Part shown: piece by piece, positions 52,121 through 64,000 of the stretch
Position numbering within the stretch: the first letter of the stretch is position 1
How the letters are laid out: each line of letters begins with the position of its first letter
The notes under the pieces: model-generated
Seen by the model: only the letters and a program-made list of their open reading frames with translations
Told to the model about the DNA's origin: nothing
The model's database searches: none
Assembly (NCBI GenBank): GCA_019843655.1
Contig: JACDQD010000006.1
Span: 14,464,246-14,528,245, forward strand
DNA length: 64,000 nt
Direction of reading: 5' to 3'
Origin: Lethocerus indicus
Taxonomy: Eukaryota; Arthropoda; Insecta; Hemiptera; Belostomatidae
Made by a program: the position numbers and the translations under genes

Positions 52121-52766
52121 CCTCTAATAGACAAACGACTCACGTGGAATCCCCATACCCGACTGAAAAGAACAGAACTAAATCGTAAATTTGGACTGTC
52201 GAGACCTCTTTTGAAAAGGACATAAAAACTGACAATAGTCAAAAAACTGACAATATATAAAGCTACACTAAAACCGACATGGACATACGGAATAGAACTA
52301 TGGGGTTCCTCCAAGAAATCCAACATCGCTCGCGTCCAAACATTCCAGTCAAAAGTCCTTCGTACCATCCTTAATGCTCCCCGGTATGTTTCTAACCGAA
52401 CAATCCATAATGACCTCAACATACCAACAGTCGACAAAGTCGCAAAATCATTCCTTAAATGCCATTCCCGTCTCTCTCCACATCCAAATCCACTCGTTCA
52501 GTCCCTTTCCTATTTTACCCATCCATTATCCCCCTCCCGCGTCGACTTAACCGCCACTGGCCTAGAGATCTTCTTAGCCCTTAGGCTACAATTGTTCTTG
52601 TGTGAAAAGTGCAAAGTGAAAAGTCTCTGTAGGCCGGATACAGGTCAAAAGTACCATCACTGGATGGAGTCTTTATCGAGTGAAACAAGTTAAACTAATC
52701 AAACAAACCGCAATTGTACCTATAACTGGCATATAGTTTATTGTACAATAAATAAAGTTAAAAAAA
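52121..52766 (+). pseudogene. Jockey-like retrotransposon 3' part, broken
   Basis: The translation from 52121 reads PLIDKRLTWNPHTRLKRTEL, then SRPLLKRT, stop TAA at 52223-52225, KLTIYKATLKPTWTYGIEL, SKVLRTILNAPRYVSNRTI, HNDLNIPTVDKVAKS. A frameshift near 52535 separates this from the terminal PRRLNRHWPRDLLSP motif. The thumb and C-terminal end of ORF2 are present; the YADD box is not. The 3' UTR keeps AGTACCATCACTGGATGG, as in the 38.4 kb copy, and the ACAATAAATAAAG plus A-run tail. The C-terminal coding part is closer to the 27.3 kb copy. No convincing TSD was found; the 5' junction near 52115 is set by where similarity stops. The minus frame 52093-52437 is its antisense shadow. Confidence 0.88.
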
Positions 52767-53961
52767 TAATTAAATTCAATAACCCACTCGCTATTTGAAC
52801 CAATTAATTTACTTGTCTGCGGCAGGAGAAGGATAACGTGACAAAGTATTACCGTAAATTTTTTACCCGCGTAGAAGCAAAAAGAACTTAACTGTGGTTT
52901 TTCTCCCCCCGTCTCAGAATAAAAGAGTACAAAAGTTGGTGAAGGGCTGCGTGACACTAAGTTCGGGCCCGGCCAATTAGGGGAAGGAGGGGACGAGAGG
53001 GAAGGAACTGGGATTCACCACCACCACGTCCTTGGTGGTATACGGGATGGAGGGGGGACACCGACCACCGGACACGGGCGCGATCCCGGATGAAAAATGA
53101 TAGCGCATAAAGCAGAGCGCAGCCCTTCTATTGTTACCGGGCGGTAAAAAACCCCCCTTCTTCTTGAGCCGGGGCCTCATTTAGCGGCGTCTCCCGGAGG
53201 CGGCAAAGGCCCCCCCCACCCCCTAACCGACACAACCGCCTGATTACAGCTCTCCCCATAAACTGGAGATAACGCCCCGGCCTTTCTATTGTTTCAACTG
53301 GGATGCGGTTTACGTCCGCGGGTGAGGGTGAATTTACGCGAAGGAATTATTAAACGCCCCCCGCGGACCCAAGAATCTTCCCCAAGAATCTGCCCTTTAA
53401 AGCTCACCGACTTTAAATTACTGATAGACAATAGTCGGGAATTTTGACTGTCGAAGTAAAGTTATGAAATTTGTGTTCGGACGAGTACACTGTAGACTTT
53501 ATAGTAACCGCTTCCGTTTTAATAACGCGAAGAGTTAGTTTTGTTTTCATACCGATGATTCAAGCAAGAGTACTAGCCGTTGGGCGCATTTCAATAAAAA
53601 CCAAAATATAATAGCGACGATACTCTCATCAGGACGATTTAAACAAGCTATATCAACAAGCTCATTTTAATTTTCATTGTAAGCATATATCTATTGAACG
53701 ATACCGTGTTGAATGTAAATTTAAATGCCTTAAATATACAAAAATTAAATGAATTTGGAAAATAAATTTGACCAATTTGATGAGAGAAGTCATGATTCAA
53801 CCGATTAGCCTTCACAAGGCAATAGAAAATAATTAACACATTACAGCAAACTATATCGGTGGTTTTAATTCACTGATCCAACGTTATGAAAATAAACAAT
53901 TTTTCATATGACAATAAATTGATTATGAATTAAACGTGATCATCGCGGTAAATATGTTAAT
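52767..53961. other. Noncoding stretch, no gene seen
   Basis: A strong GC-rich stripe at 52960-53390 (runs of CCCCCC and GGGGGG type) is followed by AT-rich DNA. No gene recognised. Confidence 0.5.
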
Positions 53962-54277
53962 AAATATTATGTTCACCGTAGATTTCGTGTATCTGTCTCA
54001 TCGCGCTGGTTTGGTCTTTTGCCAGGTCTGTGTTATATTGTAGTATTAGCGCCTTACATATGGGGGCCTTAGAGTACAAGTGACAGTAACAGTGCAGTGA
54101 GGATGCCCAAGAAACATCCAAAGTGCCAAAAGTGACCAATACCGCTACTGAAGATGGCTAGCAGCCGAAACCGGTCTAGCAGAAGACCAAACCAGGGAGA
54201 GGAGACAGAAACACACGAAATCTACGGTATTCCAACCCCTCGCAGACCACAAAACAGGTATTTTAAAATATTGTGTC
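53962..54277 (+). mobile_element. Hairpin SINE-like element, copy 7, with diverged TSD
   Basis: The flanks AAATATTATGTT (53962-53973) and AAATATTGTGTC (54266-54277) agree at 10 of 12 bases. The body, 53974-54265, starts CACCGTAGATTTCGTG and ends with the tail (TATTCCAACCCCTCGCAGACC, CACAAAACAGGTATTTTA) at the right. The left arm is cut short after TTTTGCCAGG and the centre is reduced to TGTAGTATTAGCGCCTTACA, which runs opposite to the tail. The right arm is complete (GAGGATGCCC, AAGATGGCTAGCAGCC, GGAGAGGAGACAG). Frames at 53957-54139 minus and 54154-54348 plus are arm readings. Confidence 0.9.
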
Positions 54278-56745
54278 TATTTTATGGTATAAAAAATGTG
54301 GATGGTGATACTATTTATTACGGGGAAATGGAAATATTTAAAAAATAATGCATGACTTGAGGTATTATTCAGTTTGCCTCCGGTTAAAGGACAGTGTGTA
54401 TGTAATAGCGTGGTACATTTGGGGTCTGAAATATAGTAGGGACGAGTTAAAGGGTCTAATTGAGATTAAGAACGAGTTGAGGAAGCTCTAAGTGCCCCAT
54501 AAATATCCTAAACTCATCTGGCGGAGGCCATTGTGACAGAAACAATGACTGAGACTTCTGAATAATATATATATAAAACCCGGAGTTTGTTTAAAGAATA
54601 ACCGAGGGCAGAAGGAATTTTCCTGAGCTTTGCGTACGATTTATGCAAGTTGACGTTATATTCCATGGTAAAACTAGTATTTGCAGTATACAAAATACAG
54701 TATGGTTAGATCGAAGAGTGTATAAGTAATAAAGACAAAACACAAATTTAACACAAATATATCGAAATTTGATTTTTACTTCGTATTTGTCAAATTTAAT
54801 TATTATACAGAATACTGGTGCATAATTTCTCTTGTCCGCTTTTCGGAAAACGTAATTTAAATAATAATTTAATAATAAAATAAACCATATTAGACCAAAA
54901 CCGAGGCAGTAGGTCAACATGATGAGGAACTATGTCACTGAGATAGTAATGCTGCGCGCTTTCCTAAGCGCTACGAAAATATTAGGTACATAATAGTTTC
55001 CGAGGAAAAAGAACAGTCCAGACGGCTTTATAAAATTTCATACTGTGTCCCACATCCTTAACAGTAAGTAGGACATTTCGAGGATTCTCCATTTCTGGTA
55101 GTATGTAGGGTAAGACATTAACCGGGATGATATATCTGGTAACTCGTTGGGAAGTGTTGTTGGGACTCGCATCTCTACCAAAAGGTAAACCATTAACCGG
55201 GTCCCCCGCCATCCTGTAAGCCCGCTTTTCTCTTTTCTCTCGTCCCTCCACAGTGCTCTTCTTTCACCACATCCACCACGCCATCCCTCCCTTCTTCCAC
55301 TCTCCGAAGACCGCTCCACAAACCGGCTAATGGACAATGAAAGATGATCCGCGCCCTACAGGGCTTGCCCGTGCCCGCATCCGACCTCTAATATTGTTAT
55401 ATTGTTACATTTTGTGTTTGTGTGTGTATCACCGGTTGGGGGTGGCACACACAGAGATAGGAAACGGAAAGGGAGAAAGATTGAACACGCGCCTCTTCCC
55501 AGCCGAGGAACCGTCCATCGTCCCGGTGGACTCGAATTGAACAAACGAACTGAAATTCGTCCATCCGGCTGGCTTTAATAAACTTATCGAAATTCTGTTA
55601 CTCATACATCGCAGAATTCACGAATATAACACATTAATTTATAGATAACAGATATTGCTTTTCGATAAATAGTCCTAGTGCAGTATAGAAAGTATATCCC
55701 TTACAGATATAACCAGGTTTTCTACAATAATAATAGACATGATCACGATATTACACTTTATAAGTACAGGATAAGATACAAAAGCTTCATTAAAGACATT
55801 TTACAAAATTACATTTTATGAAAATTTTATATTTAGGTTTTTGAGACTTATCCATTCGAGTCCATTACATTACTGTAAGTCAACTAATTATTCACTAATG
55901 TTCATCTTGTGATTTTTCCACATTATTTGTTTGAAAATGTAATCGCAACCTGACCATTGTATTTATATTAAAATAGCTATTGAACGCTATTTTTAAATGA
56001 ATATTAAAATTATCCGTACAATTAGGTGGAAATTAGAAACTAATCGGCTAATTGATGAAATATTGAGGAGTAGATATATATATTATGTCAAAATCGTTTT
56101 GAATTCGTAAGAACTTGACGTTCTTACTGTTGGCACCCGTTTATACAAAGTTCGCGCCGGTCATTCGCGTGGACCGCCCTTTCTTTCGCCTCCTGTAACT
56201 CGCGATGTATATTTTATTCGGCAATAAATATCGGCCTATCGAGAAAGGAAGTATTCGTCGGACCTGATTGGGGATGGGGGTGGAAAAAACGATGTACGGT
56301 TTCATTGGGTTGATTAACGGCTCTCCGTCGGTGGCGGCTCTTGCCCGGCGATAAATCTTTTGACGGACTCGTCCAGCCCTTTTATTTATTTTTTTCTTTT
56401 TTCATACGGCCTTTTTTCAGGCCATACGACCCCGACTCATCACCACCGGGGGAATACAGGGTAAAGCAGCTGTCATAACATCAACGCGCTGAGTATAGGT
56501 CACTGAGCCGGCCCAACATCGATATCAAAATTTCCTTTACTATCAAAATTTTACTAAATAAATGTCGATACTTTGACGCATACCATCCATCTATATATTT
56601 AGTGGTATTTACTTGTTTCATGGAATTATATCTGCTAGGAATACTATATTTTCGTTAAACAGATTGAAACATATCAACGATTTGTTGATATCTCCCGACA
56701 TCCCAAACGTTCCTTACGGACACCTGAAAAGGAAGTGTTTAAATC
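54278..56745. other. Noncoding stretch, no gene seen
   Basis: AT-rich with GC-richer patches at 55190-55520 and 56150-56470. Overlapping frames on both strands (54982-55251, 55038-55337) show no domain. Confidence 0.5.
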
Positions 56746-56747
56746 TG

Positions 56748-56824
56748 TTTAAATATAAAAATAAAAAAAATAAAATACAATACAAATTTAAAAAATAAAC
56801 AAATAAAAAAGTAATAAAAAAAGG
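56748..56824. repeat. A-rich low-complexity tract
   Basis: About 75 bases, nearly all A with interspersed T and C (AAAATAAA units), ending AAAAAAAGGGG. It could be an old retroposon tail, but no body or TSD was recognised upstream. Confidence 0.7.
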
Positions 56825-59800
56825 GGAGAAACCAGTGGGTGTTTCCTCCATTGCTGTCCATTATAGTTAGTGCTTGTACCAATATTGCTTTGTATTTTTT
56901 TACAGTTGCAACAATAAAAGAAGAGAAAAAAAGATTCAACACTACACAAATAGAGTCCGCCGCTAGTTTTTTAATTCTAATTTAGAATGCTTTATCGCAA
57001 AATGTATTATAATAAATTTTTTCTTTGTTACATTACCATCCCCGATTACTTAAACTATCAATTATTATGTATTTGATGAAATCATCATTCCGCGTTATTA
57101 GAAAAACTTGCCTGAGTTTATCACAGGAGCAGACAATGGGGGCAAAAACTGGGAGAGTGAAATTCCGGCAGTTTAAAATTAAGGGGAAATTCGTGGAACT
57201 ACGTGTTAATGCTAACAAGCGCCATAGTTTAATAAATGAGCGCCGGCTGTATCTGTCAAGGAGACGATTGGGACGGGAACTGGTACCAACTCCGCCCAAC
57301 GACAGCGCTCCAATGTAATTAACAAACTGCAGTTAGCTTAAGGGATGGGCAGGAGAGAGATTGGGGGCAGAAAGAGACGGTTAAAATCCTCCCCCTCCCG
57401 TCCTCCTCTATTTGCTGTATTCGCTCTACAGTGACGTGAAAACCTACGAAAATAATAAATCACGTTATAGGTAATGCCATTGTTATTATTACAAAAATGT
57501 CTATTAATATTTATTTCTCATAGCTAATCATAATTGGACGGTATCTCCTCAGTAATCCAATCGTGCTCAATCCGTACAGTGCTTAGTACGAGGGCAAGTT
57601 TGGCTTAAAAATAACGAAGGCATAACTAAGCCATAAGAAAGTAATTTTGCAAACAGTTCTGAATATCTCAGGGCTGTTATCCCGTAAAGACAATATGGCA
57701 TACTATTGCGTATAAATTTATTACGTACCACATATTGTTTTCCAATTACTAGAACAGTGTTTTCCTGTTGGGCTTTACCGGTGGGAAAAGCGCTTAAATT
57801 TTCTCAAACACCGAATGTGTTTAATTCGCATCAGTTGATTTCGGGCATTTAAATGACATTTCAGACAAAACCGCCTGTCTGAAAATCCAGTCGGTAGCTC
57901 CGAGTCAACACCATCAACGAAATGCTAACTAACCAAAACCGAATCAGGACAGGCAATGAGTAAGTCTGTTTCACCACAGACCGTTATCGACTGCTGAATT
58001 AACACAGAACCAACCTAATGTCTGTTAGTGAATCTCTATTATACAAATGGACACTAAGGTGTCACTGTATATCTACACTGCATATAGTAACAAGAGAAAG
58101 CGTGAGAAAGAGGTTCGGGATTGTACAATTGAAAACTTGATCAAAACAATTTCTGTTGGGTTTGAATTTTTTTATTATTTTTTCATTAGTATCTTTAATT
58201 TAGAATAATATATTTTGAAAAAAGTTTGGGATTCGACTCCATAATATTCAGTTCGAGTTGTCCTGAAGTGCTGTTTATAATACACAACGTATTGCATGAG
58301 AAGAATGCTTCGAATGTAGAATTGGCCATTACATTAAATCTCTGCATAACTGACATTTATAATGGGCGTGACTCTTTAATATCCTCACGGGATGAATTTT
58401 CCTTAAAATTATGGAAATGAACTTTCCAACTGTAAAACGCCAGTGCGAATTTACAATTCTAAGTTTAGACGAGCGCCACGAGTTACAGCTTATTAGAGGT
58501 GATATAATTTACTCAGAGAAAAATTCATGAAGTTTCAGATTAAAATGGAATGAACTAATCTATTTCTCGGCGAATATTAGTAATATTTTTTATATATTTG
58601 TTTCATCTACCATTCATTTTAACGATTGCATTTTATGTTCCAATAGTATCAACAGACCATCTTGTAACGCTTTTGAGATATCAAAATTAAATTATGCCGA
58701 ATTCTATCTTCCCAACAAAACGTACAATGAGCTTGGTCAACCAACCAAATTCCAATGACACACCGTAAAAGACAAGGGCCATAATATAATATATGATATT
58801 TACTTCACTGTTATTCGCAATCAGCCTACATTCTATTATTTTAAGATCTCTGATGTGCACGCGTTGGTTTCAACACTTCATTAGATTTAAATGAAAAACG
58901 ATAACAATAATTCGGTAAAAAAAAATTTGTTATCCGTTATATTGATTTTTGTAATGGGTGGGTGTGCGATGATTAATATACGAATTTATGTAACTAGGGC
59001 GTATACATTCTGTGACTTATCGTTGCACGATTTGGCCATAGCGTGGGTCACCGTAGGCGTAGCTTAATTCTTTCCGGTTTCCTTAAATATTTTTGAATAC
59101 ATTAATAAAACTAATAAATAAATGGATATCGTTCATTGGCATTAACAAGTTAATAATGGCACTATTTCCTATCGGTTTCTGTGGTACGATTTAATTTTCC
59201 TCAAATTATAATATTTATAGGTTTACTATCAAGGAGATACAGAAAATGAATATCATAATGAACCATTTAGTTCCCGGATCTGTTATTTATGAAAGTAACC
59301 GTATTTTATATTGGCATACGCGATATTTTTGAGACGTAGGCTGACGAATACCTTACTAGTAACAGAAATATAATAATCACAGAAGTAAAGCTTCTGCGTG
59401 GGCAATGTTTCAAGGGTAAGGTTGGGAAGATCTGAGGAGAGCGGACTGTTATGTATTCAAGGGGAAATGAGAGGGCGGTTGCCCGCGGGACTACGTGGCC
59501 CATTCCCCAGCGATCCACAGCGAATCCCTTTCCCCCCCGCAAGGGCGGGACATTTTCATAAAAAGGAAAACTTGGCTCGCAAATGTCTTTTCCTGCACGC
59601 GGGGACCGCAGAATCGTCCAACCAGTATTGGCCTCCCTCCCATAACGTCTGATATATCTGATGCGCTTAGAGTAGGATTTTTTTTGTTATTATCATTCCA
59701 TTCTATTTGGCGTGCACTAGGCATTCGTCTATGGCCACTATTCCAACCTCCCTTCTTAGTGTCTTAGCCACATATTTATAATACAAACAATTTTTTACAA

Positions 59801-60083
59801 AAAACCAAAAAACTGTAAAAAGTATGAAGGAACCCCTGTGTATTTTTATGGCTCTTGTGAGGAATGTTTATTATAAATTTCAGTTTTATCTAGTTTTTAT
59901 TGTAGCAAATTTTCACAAAAGGGAATATATTTCTACTTCGGGAAGAGTTTATACTGTTTTGAGTTATTGAAGTACTACCACATGTTCAATTCTTAGGGTT
60001 ACGTAGTACATATTCTTTCGTCAATTTGAAAAATATATCATAGTCGACTACAATATAATAAATAAATAATATTACAAAGTTTA
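56825..60083. other. Noncoding stretch, no gene seen
   Basis: AT-rich; GC-richer patches at 57120-57400 and 59440-59620. Frames at 57025-57318 and 59398-59767 overlap on opposite strands and carry no recognisable domain. Confidence 0.5.
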
Positions 60084-60361
60084 TAATACCTGTTTTGTGG
60101 TCTGCAAAGGGTTCGAATGTACTGTGGTGGTTCTAGTTTATTCAGTTGAATGCGCTACTAGTTTCAATGGTACGGCGCACCTAACACAAGCCCGCAACAA
60201 ACATCTGCCTCACATTTTAATATTAGCGCCTTACATATAGCGCCTTACACTACAAGTGACAGTGCAGTGAGGATGCCCAAAAAAACATCCAAAGTGCCAA
60301 AAGTGACTAACGCCGCTAGATGGCGAGCAACCGAGGCCGGTCTAGCAAAAGACCAAACCAG
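60084..60361 (-). mobile_element. Hairpin SINE-like element, copy 8, 5'-truncated
   Basis: The tail is at the left (AATACCTGTTTTGTGGTC), so the element reads on the minus strand. The arm next to the tail is almost entirely missing: GGGTTCGAAT joins GTACTGTGGTGG of the centre. The centre is complete and carries the duplicated GCGCCTTACATATAGCGCC segment also seen in copy 3. The other arm ends early at GACCAAACCAG, lacking the GAGAGGAGACAG to CTACGG end. In the tail-defined direction that is a 5' truncation, as in retroposed copies. No TSD was found. The centre runs in the same direction as the tail, as in copy 4. Confidence 0.88.
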
Positions 60362-62107
60362 TATGCAAGCTACCATTAAAGAGATCATAATATAAACAAT
60401 ATATATTAAATCGCTACAGAACGCTTAAGCCAGTAGATAACTCCAACCGTTTGTTTCCTGTCAGTAGGAATTCCAGAATTGAACCTCAAACGGAGGAGAG
60501 GATGTTGAAGTGAAGGAGAGGAGAGAGCCCGATTGATAGGCAAAACAGCCTGGCCTGCATTCGACGTTCTACCTTCAGACAGAATAAGATGTCAACCCCA
60601 AACCAGACGAGATTTAAAATATAATCTTACTTTCAAATAATATATAATTCAGTTATGCAATCGGTGATTACATGGTGAAATTATCCTTTATCGTGGATTT
60701 GAACGCTGGACTGAATTGATTTAACAAAATTAGTTCGCGTGGTTGGATTTTATAATTACCCAATTAACCGTCTGTTTATTACACAATTTTCGTCTGAAAT
60801 CAAATTTCAGGTTTCCACATCAATTAGTCATGAAACCGCTGAAATGAATTACCGTTTATCGATGATTTCACATTTGAGAGCATTAAAATAAATCATACCG
60901 GATAGACAAAAATATAATGACGTTCGGTAATTGAAACAATGTTGAATCTAATTAAGCTTTGCGCTGGAGCTAATCACTTTTAATACCGTAAAAGCTGCTG
61001 AATGATAATGAAGAGCACAAATCCGCTTAGGGCCGGGGATGGGGTGGGGCAAAAACTGGGGCTTAAAACTTCAAAAGAAGTGGAGACCCATATGGCCGGA
61101 AAAACTAACATGTATTGCCCACCCAACCCGGCGTTGATTATATCTCATGAAAACTGGTTATTTCTGATTATTATTCAAAAATCGTTGTGATTGAGGCATC
61201 CAGGGCTGTTTAATGAGATATTCAATAGAGGCACATTTGATATACTCTTGCCCATGATATTCTATTTCATTAACTGTGCTATTAATTGATCGTTTTAATA
61301 CATACTCACTCATTTAAATTTTAATGTAAAAAATATTTAACATAATCATTAAATAATTGTTGTTACGCATTGAATCAAAATAGAAAATATTAATCAACTA
61401 ATCCTTAAGTGTATTGTGTAACGAGACATGAAATGATACAAAGAAAAGGTTACCCTCTTTTCTACTTGTACATTATATAAATTGAAACATACTTATAAAA
61501 TTACTATCTTAAAAGAACAAATAAATACTTTATATGTGTATACCTCATTTCATTAGGAAATTAACCCGCTTTTGTTTATTGTATCACTTACTCGCTTTAT
61601 TGGAGAAAATAGTGTTTTCTCATCACCATTCTTGTTTCCCTCTGTCTTGTCACACGAGACCGGTTTTGGCTTCGCACCAGAAGCATTCATTTGATAACTT
61701 AGGTGGCCACGCATGTGAATTATCCGCCGGTCATCCTGTCTGAACCGTCAATTGGCACTACTCTCATTCGGCTTTGTCATTCCGGGGATGTCGACTGGAA
61801 CAACGTGATAAGTCGGGAAAGAGGTTGTCAATTTTGCCGGATGAATCTCCCTGATTGGCGCAATTAAAACTCAGTTCGTAGTCAGCAAGCTACCTCCCTC
61901 CCCCTCCCAACGTTCGAGACCTCCTCTTGTACTCAATTTTGATCAAGCTAATGTCTCTAATTTCGTCCCATTGGCACAACATGCCGACTCAATCAAATGC
62001 GCTAACCACATTATCGGTCTCTACTGAAAAAATGAACTCTATCCAGTGGCAAGTCCGAGCAGAAAAGGCAACGAATTAGATGTTAGACTGAATGTGGATT
62101 TAGTTTT

Positions 62108-62108
<1 letters not shown>
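60362..62108. other. Noncoding stretch, no gene seen
   Basis: Mostly AT-rich. GAGACCGGTTTTGGCT at 61658-61673 resembles part of the hairpin arm (AGACCGGTTTCGGCT), but the neighbouring bases agree poorly. No gene recognised. Confidence 0.5.

Positions 62109-62109
<1 letters not shown>

Positions 62110-62159
<50 letters not shown>
62110..62159. repeat. (TA)n microsatellite
   Basis: About 25 uninterrupted TA units; it creates the Tyr-Ile run in the frame 62046-62252, which is not a gene. Confidence 0.95.
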
Positions 62160-62161
<2 letters not shown>

Positions 62162-62255
62162 TAAACAAAATATAACTGTATCTAAAGAGGGACTCATTCT
62201 TTACACCTCTTTCTTTATGGACTCACATAGCTTTGTTCGTAACATGGATTAATTT

Positions 62256-62343
62256 ATGTTTGCAGGCGTCTTAGGCGTGGATACAACCAAAATGGCGATG
62301 CCTCCGTACGTCAAAGGAACTACAGAGAGAACAGGTAAATAAA
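62256..62343 (+). other. Exon-like or retroelement peptide remnant
   Basis: A 29-codon frame (ATG 62256, stop TAA 62341-62343) reads GVLGVDTTK, MAMPPYVKGTTERTGK. The block PPYVKGTTER resembles, from memory only, the PYVKG-type motif in some insect retroelement reverse transcriptases with GIY-YIG tails. Alternatively, TTTGCAG at 62259-62265 and GTAAAT at 62335-62340 would bound a 69-bp exon (62266-62334). That exon is open in two frames, the other reading RLRRGYNQNGDASV. The sequence alone does not decide, and both readings could be chance. Confidence 0.25.
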
Positions 62344-62555
62344 AATTTTCGTAAGGCCCACACCGAAATCCTGGTATTGTCAAAGTTTTGAATCCAAGCC
62401 TTTTCGAATTCCAGACTTAATTAGGATACAAAAGTATATATGTGTCGAATGTGAAATTTAGATTTTACTTCGTAAATATGAACTAAGCGTTTTCCCTAAT
62501 TACCATTAGAAATTAATAATTTATTTTTTAATGTAAAATATTACTGGAATTCATT

Positions 62556-62671
62556 AAATCATGTCATGTGGGTGGTTTCTTTGTCGAGACAAACATGTGA
62601 AAAATATACTTGTATCAATTGCAGCTATAATTGTAAAAGTTGATTGTGCAAAATAAAAAAGTTTAAAAAAA
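62556..62671 (+). repeat. Jockey-like 3' UTR tail fragment
   Basis: GTGGGTGGTTTCTTT, ATGTGAAAAATA, ACTTGTA and GTGCAAAATAAAAAAG with an A-rich end occur in the same order as in the 27.65-27.75 kb UTR. No coding sequence remains, which fits an extreme 5' truncation. No TSD was identified. The minus frame 62554-62742 is a shadow. Confidence 0.75.
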
Positions 62672-64000
62672 GGACAATTTAACTGACCGAAGTGTTTAAT
62701 TACGGCACAGTGTTTGAAACGCATCCCCATAAAATTGGGCACTAACTAGCCCATTGTTGTTGAAACCGTTATTGGGGATTAAGCACACAGTCCATAGTTG
62801 TAATACGGGGTTGTCTGGTACGGTGTGGGCACCTCCGGTCGGGGAGTACCTCCAGCTCGGAACTCCATCAATAATGCATGATCCCCCCCATTACCCATCC
62901 GGCCCCATACCCGACCCCCGCCCCTTCCAGCCAGTCTGTCCCACATTGCTTCTTTCAAAACCCACCGGTCTATTCATTCGTCCCAAACACACACGGCTAG
63001 CACTCGATAATATATACAAATAAATATATATACAGTAGGTTATATATCGTTTTTTTTTTTTTTAGTTATTATCCCTTCTGTTTGACATTTATGCTAGGTT
63101 TCGATGCCTGTCTATTGAGTCTTTAAACTTTACTTGTGAAATAATTTATTCCTCTTCATCAAGGACTTATTCTTCGTTAGGGATGCTTTTTCTCGTTTCC
63201 GACCAAAACACCCACTCCCGTTCTCTACTATCGGTGGGAGAAACCTCGCAGAGGGAAAACCTTAATCCACTTGTCTGAAATAGTGGAACGCCGGGGGAAA
63301 ACCCTTCCCGCTAATATCACCTGCGTATATAATTAGCAACAAACACAAAAAATCAAAACCATCTAATAATCTGTAAGTTCATGGGGGAAATTTCATTTAT
63401 AAAATTATAGTTATGAAGCGCATTAGAATGCCTATTTTTATTTCGTCTCAGATTATTCTTTTAATTCCGCCAGCACGAAAAATCGAATTAATAATAACTA
63501 TCAGCTTACATTATTTTCAACATAAGCTAAAATAGTTTAGAATTCATGCTAAATTCATGGGGGCAAAGTTAAAAAGTTATAAAGAAAAATTGTCGCGTGC
63601 TTTAATGTTTGCATTAAATATTATGATGTCAATATTCGTAAATGAGTTGCATAATGGAAAAGAAAAGCAATTAAATACAAGTGTTTATTTTGTAATAAAA
63701 TGTACGTGTTCATTTGGCCAATGAAATTTACCTAAAAGATTGAATTCATTGTGGGAGGACTAGGAAACCAATAATCTAATGCTAGCGTTCCTGTGTAAAT
63801 AGGTTACCAGACGTCAATTGAAAGCGAAATACAGGTCGTATGTACATTTGTCTCGCTTCTGTGTATCCAACGTCGGGACATGCTCAATATTTTATTGTTC
63901 AACTTGAATTGGAAGTAGAGATTAAAACTATTCATGCCCCGAGCTATGTTATTTGAAGTTTATCTGAACCAACTCTATTAGTCAGGAACTTCTCTCCAAG
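62672..64000. other. Noncoding stretch with a poly-T run
   Basis: A GC-richer patch lies at 62820-63000; the proline-rich frame 62754-63023 there has no recognisable domain. A run of 14 T lies at 63050-63063. The rest is AT-rich and unrecognised. Confidence 0.5.

Noticed and set aside
61658..61673. GAGACCGGTTTTGGCT, like part of the hairpin arm
   Set aside because: The neighbouring arm sequence does not align well enough; too short to call a copy.
1..64000. tRNA, rRNA, CRISPR, operon or viral genes
   Set aside because: I looked for T-loop/B-box-like GGTTCGANTCC contexts, spaced direct repeats and gene clusters. The few GGTTCGAAT-like strings lie inside the hairpin repeat tail or lack cloverleaf arms.

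Overview
This window looks like a gene-poor, repeat-bearing stretch of an animal nuclear genome, most likely an arthropod and probably an insect. The pointers are overall AT-richness with GC-rich stripes, long noncoding stretches, many short interspersed repeats, dinucleotide microsatellites, and 5'-truncated Jockey-like non-LTR retrotransposons that still carry target-site duplications (TSDs). I cannot name the order with confidence; a polyneopteran such as a stick insect is only a guess. Nothing bacterial or viral is visible: there are no operons, ribosome binding site-led ORFs, CRISPR arrays or phage genes. I found no convincing host gene. The long ORFs are low-complexity chance frames in GC-rich stripes or translations of repeats.

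Three kinds of mobile sequence can be supported. (1) A short interspersed family of about 0.3-0.45 kb has eight recognisable copies (2.06, 12.7, 19.6, 29.9, 36.4, 48.8, 54.0 and 60.1 kb). Its two arms are near-complementary inverted repeats around an asymmetric centre. A tail of about 33-45 nt is present at one end only. Five copies are bracketed by direct repeats of variable length (9-16 bp). That combination suggests a hairpin-forming, SINE-like retroposon rather than an ordinary MITE. The centre lies in either orientation relative to the tail. (2) One non-LTR retrotransposon lineage (Jockey-like) has pieces at 5.96-6.10 (minus), 27.25-27.76, 38.44-39.38, 52.12-52.77 and 62.56-62.67 kb. The 38.4 kb copy keeps an open frame through the YADD catalytic box to the end of ORF2 and has an 11-bp TSD. 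(3) A candidate retroposon with an (AAATA)n tail and a 12-bp TSD lies at 44.95-45.42 kb.

Layout: 0-7.8 kb is unannotated AT-rich DNA with one hairpin-element copy and one Jockey remnant. At 7.8-9.1 kb there is a cluster of three diverged copies of an unrecognised noncoding module, partly hairpin-forming. From 9 to 27 kb the sequence is noncoding with strong GC-rich stripes and two hairpin-element copies. From 27 to 39.4 kb there are two well-delimited Jockey insertions, two hairpin-element copies and two (TA)n tracts. From 39.4 to 64 kb there is more noncoding DNA with the candidate retroposon, a Jockey piece and tail, three hairpin-element copies, a third (TA)n tract and a small exon-like or Penelope-like peptide remnant at 62.3 kb.

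The alternation of AT-rich DNA with unexplained GC-rich stripes over 64 kb without exons would fit an intergenic desert or a very large intron. That is inference; cross-species alignment and RNA-seq would decide it.
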